64,000 nucleotides of DNA from Flammeovirgaceae bacterium UBA1842 (GTDB lineage: Bacteria > Bacteroidota > Bacteroidia > Cytophagales > Cyclobacteriaceae): contig DDIU01000016.1 of assembly GCA_002338655.1 (NCBI GenBank), positions 1 through 64,000 of the forward strand, written 5' to 3'. The notes beneath the pieces are model-generated. The model had not been told where the DNA came from. It saw only the letters and a list, made by a program, of their open reading frames with translations, and searched no databases. This document shows, piece by piece, positions 9,117 through 18,866 of this stretch (the first letter of the stretch is position 1; each line of letters begins with the position of its first letter). Both the position numbers and the translations under genes were made by a program.

Positions 9117-10025
9117 ATGACTGACACCTACCATATCCCTGTAATGCTCAAAGAATGCATTGAAGGGCTCAACATAAAGCCCAATGGGATTTATGTGGAC
9201 CTAACATTTGGGGGTGGTGGTCATTCGAGGGAAATATTAAAGAAAATGACAAATGGTCATTTGTATGCATTTGATCAGGATAAAGATGCGGTGATCAATG
9301 CTGAAAAATTTGATAGTGAATCCTTCACACTGATAGAAGGAAATTTCAGGTATCTAAAAAGGTATCTGAAGGCTTATGGAATAACAAAGGTGGACGGCAT
9401 TCTCGGTGATTTGGGGATATCATCCCACCAAATTGATGAAGGATCACGGGGGTTTTCAACGCGATTTGATGCAGAGTTGGATATGCGAATGGATCAGTCT
9501 GCTGATTTGACCGCGAAAAATGTAGTAAATGGTTATAGTCAGGATGAATTGCAGCGTATTCTGGGAATGTATGGTGAAGTGAGAAACGCAAAAACACTGG
9601 CCATGGCCATAGTAGCTGAACGGATTAATAAGGAAATAGTAACTGTGGAAGACCTAAAAGCTATACTAAACCGATTTGCCAAAAGAGGCAGGGAGAATAG
9701 GTATTATGCCCAGGTTTTTCAGGCGATAAGAATAGAAGTAAATCAGGAGTTGAAGGCATTGGAGGAGGTATTGGAGCAAAGTGCAGAAATACTGAATAAA
9801 GGAGGGCGATTGGTAATTATGTCCTATCACTCTCTGGAAGATAGACCAGTGAAAAACTTTATAGCAACGGGTAAAATCATTGGAGGAGTTGAAAAGGACT
9901 TTTATGGGAATGTATTAAAACCCCTTGTTGCAGTTAATCGAAAGCCGATAGAGGCTTCTGAAGAAGAAAGAGCGATAAACAATCGTGCAAGGAGTGCTAA
10001 GCTTCGTGTAGCGGAAAAAATATAG
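9117..10025 (+). CDS. rsmH: 16S rRNA (cytosine1402-N4)-methyltransferase RsmH
   Basis: The 302-residue enzyme methylates C1402 in the ribosomal P-site region using S-adenosylmethionine. The SAM site appears as YVDLTFGGGGHS near residue 30, followed by GILGDLGISSHQ and DMRMD. The C-terminal MSYHSLEDRPVK motif is also conserved. I prefer the ATG at 9117; a TTG at 9108 would add three residues. It is the second gene of the operon, in the usual position after mraZ, and its stop is 2 bases before the next ATG. Confidence 0.95.
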   Translation: MTDTYHIPVMLKECIEGLNIKPNGIYVDLTFGGGGHSREILKKMTNGHLYAFDQDKDAVINAEKFDSESFTLIEGNFRYLKRYLKAYGITKVDGILGDLGISSHQIDEGSRGFSTRFDAELDMRMDQSADLTAKNVVNGYSQDELQRILGMYGEVRNAKTLAMAIVAERINKEIVTVEDLKAILNRFAKRGRENRYYAQVFQAIRIEVNQELKALEEVLEQSAEILNKGGRLVIMSYHSLEDRPVKNFIATGKIIGGVEKDFYGNVLKPLVAVNRKPIEASEEERAINNRARSAKLRVAEKI

Positions 10026-10027
10026 GT

Positions 10028-10396
10028 ATGTCAGAGAATTCATATAAGTCAAAAGATCAAAAGCGAGGAGGAAGTCTTTTTAATCGCATTGATAATCTTA
10101 TGCACATTGATGCAGCCTTTGAAAATGGCATTCCTGTTCGCTATATGCCTTATGTTTTATTTATAGCCGCTATGGGCATATTTTATATTGGCAATAGCCA
10201 CTACGCTGAAAGAAATGTAAGAAAGATTGATAAGCTTGAACGGCAAGTGGAGGATTTAAGGGCAGACTATACCACATTGAAGGCCAACTATATGTTTGCG
10301 GGTAAGCAATCTGAAGTAGCCAAAAGTGTGGCAAAATTAGGAATTAAGGAAAGTTTGAGACCACCAGAAAAAGTGATTGTTAAAAGTGAACATTAA
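10028..10396 (+). CDS. ftsL: FtsL-like division protein
   Basis: This 122-residue bitopic protein has a basic N-terminal part of about 40 residues, one membrane helix (YVLFIAAMGIFYIG), and a short periplasmic coiled coil (RKIDKLERQVEDLRADYTTL). Sequence identity to classical FtsL is always low. Length, topology and its place between rsmH and ftsI support the call. FtsL links FtsQ to the FtsW-FtsI synthase in the divisome. Its last codons overlap the start of ftsI, implying translational coupling. Confidence 0.85.
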   Translation: MSENSYKSKDQKRGGSLFNRIDNLMHIDAAFENGIPVRYMPYVLFIAAMGIFYIGNSHYAERNVRKIDKLERQVEDLRADYTTLKANYMFAGKQSEVAKSVAKLGIKESLRPPEKVIVKSEH

Positions 10397-12476
10397 GAAG
10401 TCCATATTACTAAGGGTAAGGATAGCATTTTTGCTTGTCTTCATATTTGCTGCTGCGGTTGCCATAAAGGTGGGCCGCATTCAGTTTTTTGAAGGGGAGA
10501 AGTGGAAAGAGGTGTCTGACCAGATGACTTTTCAATATCGTCCGGTTAAAGCCACTCGGGGTAATATCTATAGTGACAATGGCAGCTTATTAGCTACCTC
10601 ATTGCCATTTTATAAAGTGGCGTATGATGCTACCATACCTTCTAACGAGCTATTTACAAAAGGATTGGATTCCTTGGCGTTTCAATTGTCCCGATTTTTC
10701 AAAGATCAAAGTGCGGAGAGTTATAAGCGGATGCTTAAAAATGCACGGGCTTCCAACAGACAGTACATTCAGTTGAGCAATCGGTCTATTGGCTATCAGG
10801 AAAAGAAATTAATTGAAAGCTGGCCGATTTTTAGGGAAGGAAGATTAAAAGGAGGGATAATTTTCGAAAAAGTGGATAAAAGGTTCAGGCCGTTTTCCAA
10901 CCTCAGTTTAAGGACTATTGGTTTCATTAATGAAAATAATAGGGGAGCCGGACTTGAGTACAGTTTCAATGAACAACTGGCCGGAAAAGATGGAGAGGCT
11001 TTATATCAAAGGATTGCAGGGGGAAACTGGAAACCTGTGTTCGATGGCTCAGAGGTTAAAACCGAACAGGGTTTGGATATTGAAACTACCATTGACATCA
11101 ATTTACAAGACGTTAGCGAAACAGCGCTTTTAAGGGCACTTGATTATCATGAGGCAGATTATGGGGTAGTAGTGGTTATGGAGGTTCATACAGGTGAAAT
11201 TAAAGCCATTTCCAACTTAAGCAGAAACAGTTCAGGGCATTATTATGAGAGGTACAACTATGCTGTAGGTGGACTAAGGGAGCCAGGATCAACATTCAAA
11301 TTGGCCACAATGATCGCCTTACTTGAAAATACAAACATTAAGCTTTCAGATACCATAGGCACTGGTAACGGGGTTTATAAATTTTATGATAATACTGTAA
11401 GAGACCATGAAAAAGGGGGTTATGGTATTATCACCATTCAACAGGCATTTGAGCTGTCATCCAATGTGGCTATGGCCAGGCTGGCAGATCGGTATTTTGG
11501 CAAGCAGCCCATGAAGTACATCGAACAGCTGGATAAAATAGGTGTTACCCAGCCATTGGGACTTCAGATCAAAGGGGAGGGGATTCCAAAAATAAAAAGA
11601 CCTACCGATAAGGACTGGAGTGGAATAACCTTGCCGTGGATGGCTTATGGCTATGGGTTGGAGATAACACCAATTCAAACATTGGCCTTGTATAATGCGG
11701 TTGCAAATGGAGGAAAAATGATCAGGCCGATTTTTGTCAAAAAGGTAAGGAAGGCAGATAAGGTGGTGGAAAATTATAAACCAGTTGTGCTCAATAGCAG
11801 GATTTGCTCTGATGAGACACTCGACAAGCTCAAAATTATGTTGGAGGGTGTAGTAGAACGCGGTACTGCTGAAAATATTAAAAACACCCATTATAAAATA
11901 GCGGGCAAGACAGGTACAGCTCAAATTCTTGAAAATGGCCGATATACCAAAAAATACCTTACCTCATTTGTAGGTTATTTCCCAGCTGAAAATCCAAAGT
12001 ACAGTGCGATTGTATTGATTAAGAACCCTAAAGGATGGAAACAATATGGAAGCAATGTAGCAGCTCCGGTTTTTAAAGAAATCGCAGATAATATCTATGC
12101 CCGAGATGTGGAAATGCACGATCCTATGCCCAAGGAATATATAGCGGAGGCAGGAATATTTCCAGTGATACAATCTGGGAATCAAGAAGATTTGAAATAC
12201 TTGTGCAACCAGTTAGGGGTTTCTAATCACAGTACCACTGAAAAGGATTGGGTAGTGACAGAACGATTTGGTAATTCCATAAAATGGAAGGAAAATAAGA
12301 TTATTGAAAATCTGGTACCCAATGTAAAGGGGATGACATTGAGAGATGCCCTTTACTTATTGGAAAGCTCTGGGTTAAAAGTAAACATCGAAGGTAAGGG
12401 AAGAGTGGTTACACAGTCGAAAATAGCTGGAAGCAGGGCTTCTAAGGGGGGATCAATAACAATTACACTAAGTTAA
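10386..12476 (+). CDS. ftsI: Division transpeptidase FtsI (PBP3) with C-terminal PASTA domain
   Basis: The 696-residue septal peptidoglycan transpeptidase has one N-terminal membrane helix, a dimerisation domain with the TRGNIYSDNG motif, and a transpeptidase domain. The active site Ser302 lies in GSTFK, SSN follows, and KTGTA begins near K508. A single PASTA domain (VPNVKGMTLRDALYLL onward, ~645-696) ends the protein. The start is GTG at 10386, or TTG at 10377; both lie inside ftsL, so the genes are coupled. Its stop overlaps the murE ATG. PASTA modules on PBPs occur in Bacteroidota as well as Gram-positives. Confidence 0.94.
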   Translation: MNIKKSILLRVRIAFLLVFIFAAAVAIKVGRIQFFEGEKWKEVSDQMTFQYRPVKATRGNIYSDNGSLLATSLPFYKVAYDATIPSNELFTKGLDSLAFQLSRFFKDQSAESYKRMLKNARASNRQYIQLSNRSIGYQEKKLIESWPIFREGRLKGGIIFEKVDKRFRPFSNLSLRTIGFINENNRGAGLEYSFNEQLAGKDGEALYQRIAGGNWKPVFDGSEVKTEQGLDIETTIDINLQDVSETALLRALDYHEADYGVVVVMEVHTGEIKAISNLSRNSSGHYYERYNYAVGGLREPGSTFKLATMIALLENTNIKLSDTIGTGNGVYKFYDNTVRDHEKGGYGIITIQQAFELSSNVAMARLADRYFGKQPMKYIEQLDKIGVTQPLGLQIKGEGIPKIKRPTDKDWSGITLPWMAYGYGLEITPIQTLALYNAVANGGKMIRPIFVKKVRKADKVVENYKPVVLNSRICSDETLDKLKIMLEGVVERGTAENIKNTHYKIAGKTGTAQILENGRYTKKYLTSFVGYFPAENPKYSAIVLIKNPKGWKQYGSNVAAPVFKEIADNIYARDVEMHDPMPKEYIAEAGIFPVIQSGNQEDLKYLCNQLGVSNHSTTEKDWVVTERFGNSIKWKENKIIENLVPNVKGMTLRDALYLLESSGLKVNIEGKGRVVTQSKIAGSRASKGGSITITLS

Positions 12477-13939
12477 TGGCAGAGTTGAGAGACATATTGT
12501 ACAAAGTACCTTTGGTTTCGGCCTCTGGAGACATGTCGAGTGACATCACCCAAGTGTGTTTTGATTCCCGTGAAGTGGAAAAGGGTGCTTTATTCGTAGC
12601 GATAAAAGGCACACAGGTAGATGGTCACGAATTCATTAGAAAAGCCATTGAATTAGGTGCTGTAGCCATTATATGTCAAAAACTACCGGAAGAAATTGAG
12701 GAGAATGTCACTTATGTAGCAGTTAAAGATAGTGCTGTTGCATTGGGCATAGTAGCTTCCAATTTTTATAATAACCCAAGCGCTCAATTGAAGTTAGTAG
12801 GGGTAACTGGAACAAATGGTAAGACAACTATTGCCACACTTCTATTCAACCTTTTTAGAAAGTTAGGCTACTCAGCTGGATTGATATCAACGATTAATAA
12901 TCAAATTGATGACGAGGTCATACCCGCATCGCATACCACACCTGATGCATTGACCCTGAATAAATTACTCAGGCAAATGGTGGACCGAGGCTGTGAGTAT
13001 TGTTTTATGGAAGTGAGCTCCCATGCCATTGATCAAAATAGGATTGCTGGCGTGAGCTTTAAAGGGGCTATTTTCTCCAATATTTCACACGATCATCTTG
13101 ATTATCACAAAACGTTTGACGCCTATATCGCAGCGAAAAAGAAACTATTTGATGGATTGGGCAGCCAAGCTTTTGCCTTGGTCAATACTGATGACAAACG
13201 AGGAAACATCATGATGCAAAATACCAAAGCGTCTAAAAATACTTATGCGCTGAAAGGTATGGCAGATTTTAAATCGAAAATGATGTCGAATACCATACAA
13301 GGGCTTGAACTAGAGGTTGATAATAAGAGTGTTTGGTTCAGGCTCATTGGGGATTTTAACGCCTATAATTTAACTGCCGTGTATGGCGCAGCGGTTCTAT
13401 TGGGAGAAGAAAAAGAGGCGGTACTAACCACATTGTCCTCCTTAGATGGTGCTCCCGGCAGATTTGAGCAAGTGATTTCCGAATCGGACATTACTGCCAT
13501 TGTAGATTATGCCCATACGCCTGATGCGCTCAAAAATGTGTTGGAAACCATTGCAGAGCTAAGGACTGGCAATGAACAGGTAATAACTGTAGTGGGCTGT
13601 GGCGGAAATAGAGATACTTCGAAGAGGCCACTAATGGCTTCAATTGCCTGCAAATTGAGCGATAAGGTGGTTTTTACTTCTGATAACCCACGCCATGAAG
13701 ACCCGGATGAGATCATCAATGATATGAAAAAAGGGGTAAGCCCTGTGGACTATAAGAAAACTGTGGTACTGGCCAACAGGGAAGAGGCTATTAAGACAGC
13801 TTGTTTATTGGCCAAGGCCAATGACATCATATTGGTGGCAGGAAAGGGCCATGAGAAGTATCAGGATATCAAGGGTGTGAAGCACCCCTTTGATGATAAA
13901 GAAGTTTTAGGACGTATGTTAAACTTATTCGCAAACTAA
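12476..13939 (+). CDS. murE: UDP-MurNAc-L-Ala-D-Glu:meso-diaminopimelate ligase MurE
   Basis: The 487-residue cytoplasmic Mur ligase adds the third stem residue to the peptidoglycan precursor. The ATP-binding loop GVTGTNGKTT lies near residue 118. The amino-acid-selecting motif reads DNPR near residue 403, the form that recognises meso-diaminopimelate rather than lysine. The stem peptide here is therefore very probably the DAP type usual in Gram-negatives. The ATG overlaps the ftsI stop by one base, and mraY follows after 3 bases. murF, which acts next, is not in this cluster. Confidence 0.96.
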   Translation: MAELRDILYKVPLVSASGDMSSDITQVCFDSREVEKGALFVAIKGTQVDGHEFIRKAIELGAVAIICQKLPEEIEENVTYVAVKDSAVALGIVASNFYNNPSAQLKLVGVTGTNGKTTIATLLFNLFRKLGYSAGLISTINNQIDDEVIPASHTTPDALTLNKLLRQMVDRGCEYCFMEVSSHAIDQNRIAGVSFKGAIFSNISHDHLDYHKTFDAYIAAKKKLFDGLGSQAFALVNTDDKRGNIMMQNTKASKNTYALKGMADFKSKMMSNTIQGLELEVDNKSVWFRLIGDFNAYNLTAVYGAAVLLGEEKEAVLTTLSSLDGAPGRFEQVISESDITAIVDYAHTPDALKNVLETIAELRTGNEQVITVVGCGGNRDTSKRPLMASIACKLSDKVVFTSDNPRHEDPDEIINDMKKGVSPVDYKKTVVLANREEAIKTACLLAKANDIILVAGKGHEKYQDIKGVKHPFDDKEVLGRMLNLFAN

Positions 13940-13942
13940 AGT

Positions 13943-15151
13943 ATGCTTTACTATTTGTTTGATTTTTTAGAAAGAGAATATAACCTGGCAGGAGCGAGTG
14001 TATTTCAATACATCTCATTCAGGGCGGGTATGGCTGCGGTTATTTCCCTTTTTATAACCATACTCATAGGAAAAAGAATCATTAGTTTTTTGAGCAAACA
14101 GCAGGTAGGCGAAAGCATCAGGGACTTAGGTCTTGAGGGCCAGATGGAAAAGAAAGGCACACCAACGATGGGTGGGCTGATAATGATCAGTGCCATACTC
14201 ATTCCGGTATTGCTTTTTGCCCGATTGGATAACGTTTATGTGATGCTTCTCATTTTTGCCACAGTAGGGTTTGGCATGATAGGCTTTCTTGACGATTACA
14301 TTAAAGTTTTTAAGAAGAACAAAGAAGGTTTGGCGGGTAAGTTTAAAATCGTGGGTCAAGTTATTATTGGATTGATCATTGGACTTACCCTTTATTTTAA
14401 TGAGAACGTAGTGGTAAGGGAATATTCTGACGATCCGATTATCGAAAATCATGAAGTTGTCAGATCTTATGAAGATGTAAAGTCTACTAAGACCACCGTA
14501 CCATTTCTAAAGAATAATGAGCTGGATTACGATAAGTTGATCCCATTTATTGGCCATGAAAACACCTGGATAGTATACGTACTGATCGTCATTTTTATCA
14601 TTACGGCCGTATCTAATGCCGCCAACATTACTGATGGTATAGATGGGTTGGCAGCCGGATCTTCCGCTATTATAGTACTGGCCTTGGCTATTTTGGCTTA
14701 TCTATCAGGCAGGGTCGATTTTAGTAACTATCTGAATATACTTCACATTCCGAATTTAAGTGAAGTGGTAATATTCTGTACGGCAATGGTGGGGGCCTGC
14801 CTTGGCTTTTTATGGTATAATTCATTTCCAGCACAAGTTTTTATGGGGGACACTGGCAGCCTTACACTCGGTGGAGTGATCGCTGTTATCGCATTGGTGG
14901 TGCGTAAAGAATTGATGATACCCTTATTATGCGGAATATTTCTTATAGAAACATCGTCAGTGATATTACAGGTGAGCTATTTCAAATACACCAAAAAAAA
15001 ATATGGGGAAGGCAGGAGGATTTTTAGAATGTCACCACTGCACCACCACTATCAGAAAATGGAAATCCATGAATCCAAGATCGTAACACGGTTTTGGATT
15101 GTAGGCATTCTGTTGGCCATTTTAACATTAGCAACATTAAAACTAAGATAA
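13943..15151 (+). CDS. mraY: Phospho-MurNAc-pentapeptide translocase MraY
   Basis: The 402-residue polytopic membrane enzyme attaches phospho-MurNAc-pentapeptide to undecaprenyl phosphate, forming lipid I. About ten membrane segments are visible. Catalytic loop motifs are [23 protein letters not shown] and [13 protein letters not shown], with the histidine-rich [10 protein letters not shown] near the C-terminus. An insertion of roughly 50 residues (about 160-210), rich in charged residues, lies between membrane segments, as is common in Bacteroidota MraY. It sits between murE and murD. Confidence 0.96.
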   Translation: MLYYLFDFLEREYNLAGASVFQYISFRAGMAAVISLFITILIGKRIISFLSKQQVGESIRDLGLEGQMEKKGTPTMGGLIMISAILIPVLLFARLDNVYVMLLIFATVGFGMIGFLDDYIKVFKKNKEGLAGKFKIVGQVIIGLIIGLTLYFNENVVVREYSDDPIIENHEVVRSYEDVKSTKTTVPFLKNNELDYDKLIPFIGHENTWIVYVLIVIFIITAVSNAANITDGIDGLAAGSSAIIVLALAILAYLSGRVDFSNYLNILHIPNLSEVVIFCTAMVGACLGFLWYNSFPAQVFMGDTGSLTLGGVIAVIALVVRKELMIPLLCGIFLIETSSVILQVSYFKYTKKKYGEGRRIFRMSPLHHHYQKMEIHESKIVTRFWIVGILLAILTLATLKLR

Positions 15152-15152
15152 C

Positions 15153-16517
15153 ATAGCACATTTAATCACCATATTGGGAGCAGGGGAAAGCGGTACGGGC
15201 GCAGCACTTTTAGCGAAAGCGAAAGGCTATGATGTGTTTGTATCTGACAATGGGCTTATTGGTGAAAAATTCAAAAACCAGTTGGTGGCGGCCAATATTG
15301 ATTTTGAAGAAGAAAGGCATTCCAAGCTGAAAATCCTAAAATCAAGAATGGTGATAAAGAGTCCGGGCATTCCTGAAAAGGCACCTATCATAAAAGAGAT
15401 TAGGGATGCAGGCATCAAAATAGTAGATGAAATAGAATTCGCTTTTAGTTATACCAAAGCCAAATTAATAGCCATCACCGGTACCAACGGAAAAACCACT
15501 ACCACTTTGCTTACTTATCATTTACTGAAAGAGGCAGGTCTTAAGGTGGGGTTGGCTGGCAATGTGGGGCACAGTTTGGCGAAGCAGGTAATTAAAGATG
15601 AATTCGATTATTATGTAGTTGAAATGAGCAGTTTTCAACTCGATGGTTGCTATTCATTAAAACCATTTATTTCCATACTTCTTAATATCACACCTGATCA
15701 TATGGACAGGTATGATTATAAAATAGAAAACTATGTCAATTCTAAATTTAGAATAATCCAGAACATAGATGCTCAGGATCATTTCATCTATTATGTTGAT
15801 AATGAGTTGATTAAGCAAGGGGTGAACCATTTGAATATCGAGAATGGCTTAATGCCAGTTTCATTGGAACAGACCCAAAGTTATGGTTACTTCCAAGATG
15901 GGGTTATGAATGTTGGTTCATTTTCTATCAATCAAATTGACACGGCCTTATTGGGTAAACATAATGCCATTAACATGATGTCTGCCATTAGTGCAGCTCA
16001 GTTGGTTGGCATTGATGAGCAAAGTATAAAAGCTTCCTTAAAAACATTTAAAAATGCCCCACACCGCATGGAGTATGTGGCTACAATCAATAATGTACGC
16101 TTCATCAACGACTCCAAAGCAACTAATGTAGATGCAGTAAAATATGCATTGGATAGCTTTTCAGAGCCTTTGGTTTGGATAGCTGGAGGCATTGACAAAG
16201 GGAATCAATACGATTTGATCATGGATGCCGTGAATGAAAAGGTGAAGGCACTGGTGTGTTTGGGCAAAGACAATTCCAAGCTGAGGGATGCATTCCATAA
16301 TAAGATCATCAATATGATGGAGACCGACAATATCCAAGAAGCTGTGAAAGCGTCATTGGATTATGCTGAGGCCCATGATGTAGTACTGTTGTCACCTGCT
16401 TGTGCAAGCTTCGATTTGTTCAACAATTATGAAGACAGAGGAAACCGGTTCAGACAAGCAGTGTTGGAATTGAAAAACGATTTTGAAATGAGCATTAATG
16501 ATGGTACTAAAAATTAA
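15153..16517 (+). CDS. murD: UDP-MurNAc-L-alanine:D-glutamate ligase MurD, probable ATA start
   Basis: MurD adds D-glutamate to UDP-MurNAc-L-Ala. The ligase motifs are ITGTNGKTTTT and FINDSKATN. The N-terminal Rossmann strand reads HLITILGAGESG. The first ordinary start codon in frame is a TTG at 15174, which falls inside that strand and would delete it. Reading upstream gives ATA at 15153 followed by AHLITILGAGES, one base after the mraY stop, just where a start is expected. An AUA start (or a recent ATG-to-ATA change or base error) is therefore the best explanation. From there the protein is 454 residues, the normal MurD length. Confidence 0.85.
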   Translation: MAHLITILGAGESGTGAALLAKAKGYDVFVSDNGLIGEKFKNQLVAANIDFEEERHSKLKILKSRMVIKSPGIPEKAPIIKEIRDAGIKIVDEIEFAFSYTKAKLIAITGTNGKTTTTLLTYHLLKEAGLKVGLAGNVGHSLAKQVIKDEFDYYVVEMSSFQLDGCYSLKPFISILLNITPDHMDRYDYKIENYVNSKFRIIQNIDAQDHFIYYVDNELIKQGVNHLNIENGLMPVSLEQTQSYGYFQDGVMNVGSFSINQIDTALLGKHNAINMMSAISAAQLVGIDEQSIKASLKTFKNAPHRMEYVATINNVRFINDSKATNVDAVKYALDSFSEPLVWIAGGIDKGNQYDLIMDAVNEKVKALVCLGKDNSKLRDAFHNKIINMMETDNIQEAVKASLDYAEAHDVVLLSPACASFDLFNNYEDRGNRFRQAVLELKNDFEMSINDGTKN

Positions 16518-16595
16518 ATATATGGAACCATACAATGCGAATTCGATGTGGCAAATAAAAATGACCAATTCACATAAATCTAAAGCTTTAGAACA

Positions 16596-17756
16596 ATGAA
16601 TAAAGTAAAAGCTTGGGTAGACAATCATTTGAAAGGCGATCCGGTGATCTGGGTGGTAATATTTGCGCTTTCACTTATCAGTATTCTGGTCGTGTACAGC
16701 GCAACAGGTACGCTTGCCTTCAAGCATATGAAAAACCCTGAGTCTTATCTTATTAAGCATACATTTCTGGTAGGCGTTGGTATTTTTGCCATGTGGGCAG
16801 CCCATAGGGTAGATTATCGCTACTATTCCAAACTATCAAGGTTTGCTCTTTGGATAAGTGTTCCCTTGCTTATTTACACATTCACCAATGGGGTTAGTCT
16901 CAATGATGCCTCCCGCTGGATATTGATTCCGGTGATCGATGCGTCATTTCAACCATCAGACTTGGCGAGTTTAGCCTTAATTACCAGCTTGGCAAGCATG
17001 CTTTCCAAAAGACAGCAAAATATAGAAGATTTTAAAGAGTCATTTATACCAATGTTAATATGGATAGGGGTGATCTGTGGGTTGATCGCACTTACCAACT
17101 TATCCTCAGCGGTGCTATTATTCTTAACCTGTATGTTGGTCATGTTTATAGGTAGGGTACCTGTCAAATATTTGGGGATGCTCATATTTGTTGGGTTACT
17201 GGCCGGTACAGCTGCCTTAACATTTGGAGTAAGGGGAGAAACAGCAAAGAACAGAATTGAAAGCTTCATCAATGGGGATGAACTACCTTTTCAAGCAAAA
17301 TATGCGCGGATCGCTGTGGCAACTGGCGGTGTGTTTGGCAAAGGGCCCGGACAAAGTCAACAACGAAATATTTTGCCGCATCCCTATTCTGATTTTGTGT
17401 TTGCCATCATCATTGAGGAGTATGGCATGGTGGGGGGTATAGTGGTACTTCTGCTCTATCTCATTTTATTGTCACGGGGCATGAAGGCGGTTACGAATAG
17501 TGAGCGCGCCTTTGGAGGCCTACTATCGGCAGGGCTGAGCTTTGCCATCGTATTACAAGCTATGGTAAATATGGGTGTAGTAGTGGGTTTAGGGCCAATT
17601 ACCGGACTTCCCCTTCCACTTATAAGTATGGGTGGAACATCGCTCTTATTTACCGGACTATCCATAGGTATAATCATAAGTGTGAGTAGAGGGGAAACAG
17701 ATACCACTTGGGAAAGTGCCAGTGGGGAAATAAGAAATGTAGCAAAAGCAGCATAA
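16596..17756 (+). CDS. ftsW: Division glycosyltransferase FtsW
   Basis: The 386-residue SEDS-family membrane protein polymerises lipid II at the septum together with FtsI. About ten membrane helices are visible. Conserved pieces include VVYSATGT near the N-terminus, GKGPGQSQQRNILPHPYSDFVF in the large periplasmic loop, and GLPLPLISMGGTS near the C-terminus. It starts 78 bases after murD, the widest gap in this part of the operon. The murG TTG follows its stop without a gap. Confidence 0.94.
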   Translation: MNKVKAWVDNHLKGDPVIWVVIFALSLISILVVYSATGTLAFKHMKNPESYLIKHTFLVGVGIFAMWAAHRVDYRYYSKLSRFALWISVPLLIYTFTNGVSLNDASRWILIPVIDASFQPSDLASLALITSLASMLSKRQQNIEDFKESFIPMLIWIGVICGLIALTNLSSAVLLFLTCMLVMFIGRVPVKYLGMLIFVGLLAGTAALTFGVRGETAKNRIESFINGDELPFQAKYARIAVATGGVFGKGPGQSQQRNILPHPYSDFVFAIIIEEYGMVGGIVVLLLYLILLSRGMKAVTNSERAFGGLLSAGLSFAIVLQAMVNMGVVVGLGPITGLPLPLISMGGTSLLFTGLSIGIIISVSRGETDTTWESASGEIRNVAKAA

Positions 17757-18866
17757 TTGACTAGAAAAGAACCATATCGATTCATTATCAGCGGTGGAGG
17801 CACAGGTGGCCATATCTATCCCGCTTTGGCTGTAGCCAATGAGATCAAGCGGATCGATGCTGATGCGCAGATTTTATTTGTAGGCGCTATGGGCAAAATG
17901 GAAATGACCATGGTACCTAAAGCAGGCTATGAAATAGTGGGGCTTTGGATTAGTGGAATCCAGCGTAGGGTTACCATTAGTAATTTGATTTTCCCATTTA
18001 AGGTGATATACAGTTTTATTTCTGCCATGAGAATAGTCAAAAAATATAAGCCAGATGCGGTTTTGGGATTTGGTGGTTATGTAAGTGGCCCCATGATGTT
18101 TGCAGCCAACAAGTATAATGTGCCCTCCTTGATTCAAGAACAGAATTCTTATGCAGGCCTTACCAACAAGAAGTTTGGAAAGAAGGCAGGTGTTATATGT
18201 GTGGCATATAACGGCATGGAAAAGTATTTTCCTGCGAATAAAATTGTACTTACAGGAAACCCGGTTAGAAGGGACATTCTTGATATTGAAAAGAAGAAAA
18301 GTGAAGGATTGGCCTATTTTAATCTGGATAGCAAGAGAAAAACCATTCTAATATTAGGGGGAAGCCTTGGTGCCAGAACCATTAATGACAGTATAATTGG
18401 AAAGCTGGACCAGGCCATAAAAGCAGGTCATCAGGTGCTATGGCAGACAGGTAGGTTCTATTTTGATGAAATGACCTCCAAATCCAAGAATTTTGATTTG
18501 ACAAATGTTCGTGTTGTTCAGTTTATAGACCGAATGGATCTGGCCTATGCTGTGGCCGATGTTATTGTATCCAGGGCAGGCGCATTGTCGATATCAGAGA
18601 TGTGCATTGTGGGCAAGCCAGTCATTCTGGTGCCATCACCCAATGTAGCCGAAGATCACCAAACCAAAAATGCTGAAGCACTAAGCACTGTAGACGCAGC
18701 AATCCTGATAAAGGATTCTGCAGCCAGGCTTACACTGATGCTCAATATAATTGATCTTCTTGAAAATGCTGAAGTTCAAAATAAGCTTTCGAAAAACATA
18801 AAAAAACTGGCCAGACCATCGGCTGCAAAAGATATAGTAGAAGAATTAATGAAAATCGTCAAATGA
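17757..18866 (+). CDS. murG: Lipid II synthase MurG (N-acetylglucosaminyl transferase)
   Basis: The 369-residue GT-B enzyme adds GlcNAc to lipid I on the inner face of the membrane. Visible motifs are ISGGGTGGHIYPAL at the N-terminus, FGGYVSGP, QEQNSYAGLTNK and LGGSLGA, and the UDP-GlcNAc site SRAGALSISE. The start is TTG at 17757, directly after the ftsW stop; no ATG precedes the glycine-rich loop. The stop overlaps the murC ATG (ATGA), so translation is probably coupled. Confidence 0.95.
   Translation: MTRKEPYRFIISGGGTGGHIYPALAVANEIKRIDADAQILFVGAMGKMEMTMVPKAGYEIVGLWISGIQRRVTISNLIFPFKVIYSFISAMRIVKKYKPDAVLGFGGYVSGPMMFAANKYNVPSLIQEQNSYAGLTNKKFGKKAGVICVAYNGMEKYFPANKIVLTGNPVRRDILDIEKKKSEGLAYFNLDSKRKTILILGGSLGARTINDSIIGKLDQAIKAGHQVLWQTGRFYFDEMTSKSKNFDLTNVRVVQFIDRMDLAYAVADVIVSRAGALSISEMCIVGKPVILVPSPNVAEDHQTKNAEALSTVDAAILIKDSAARLTLMLNIIDLLENAEVQNKLSKNIKKLARPSAAKDIVEELMKIVK

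Noticed and set aside
11457..11924. 155-codon open frame on the minus strand
   Set aside because: It lies entirely within ftsI on the other strand, has no family resemblance, and shows the composition of an antisense shadow.
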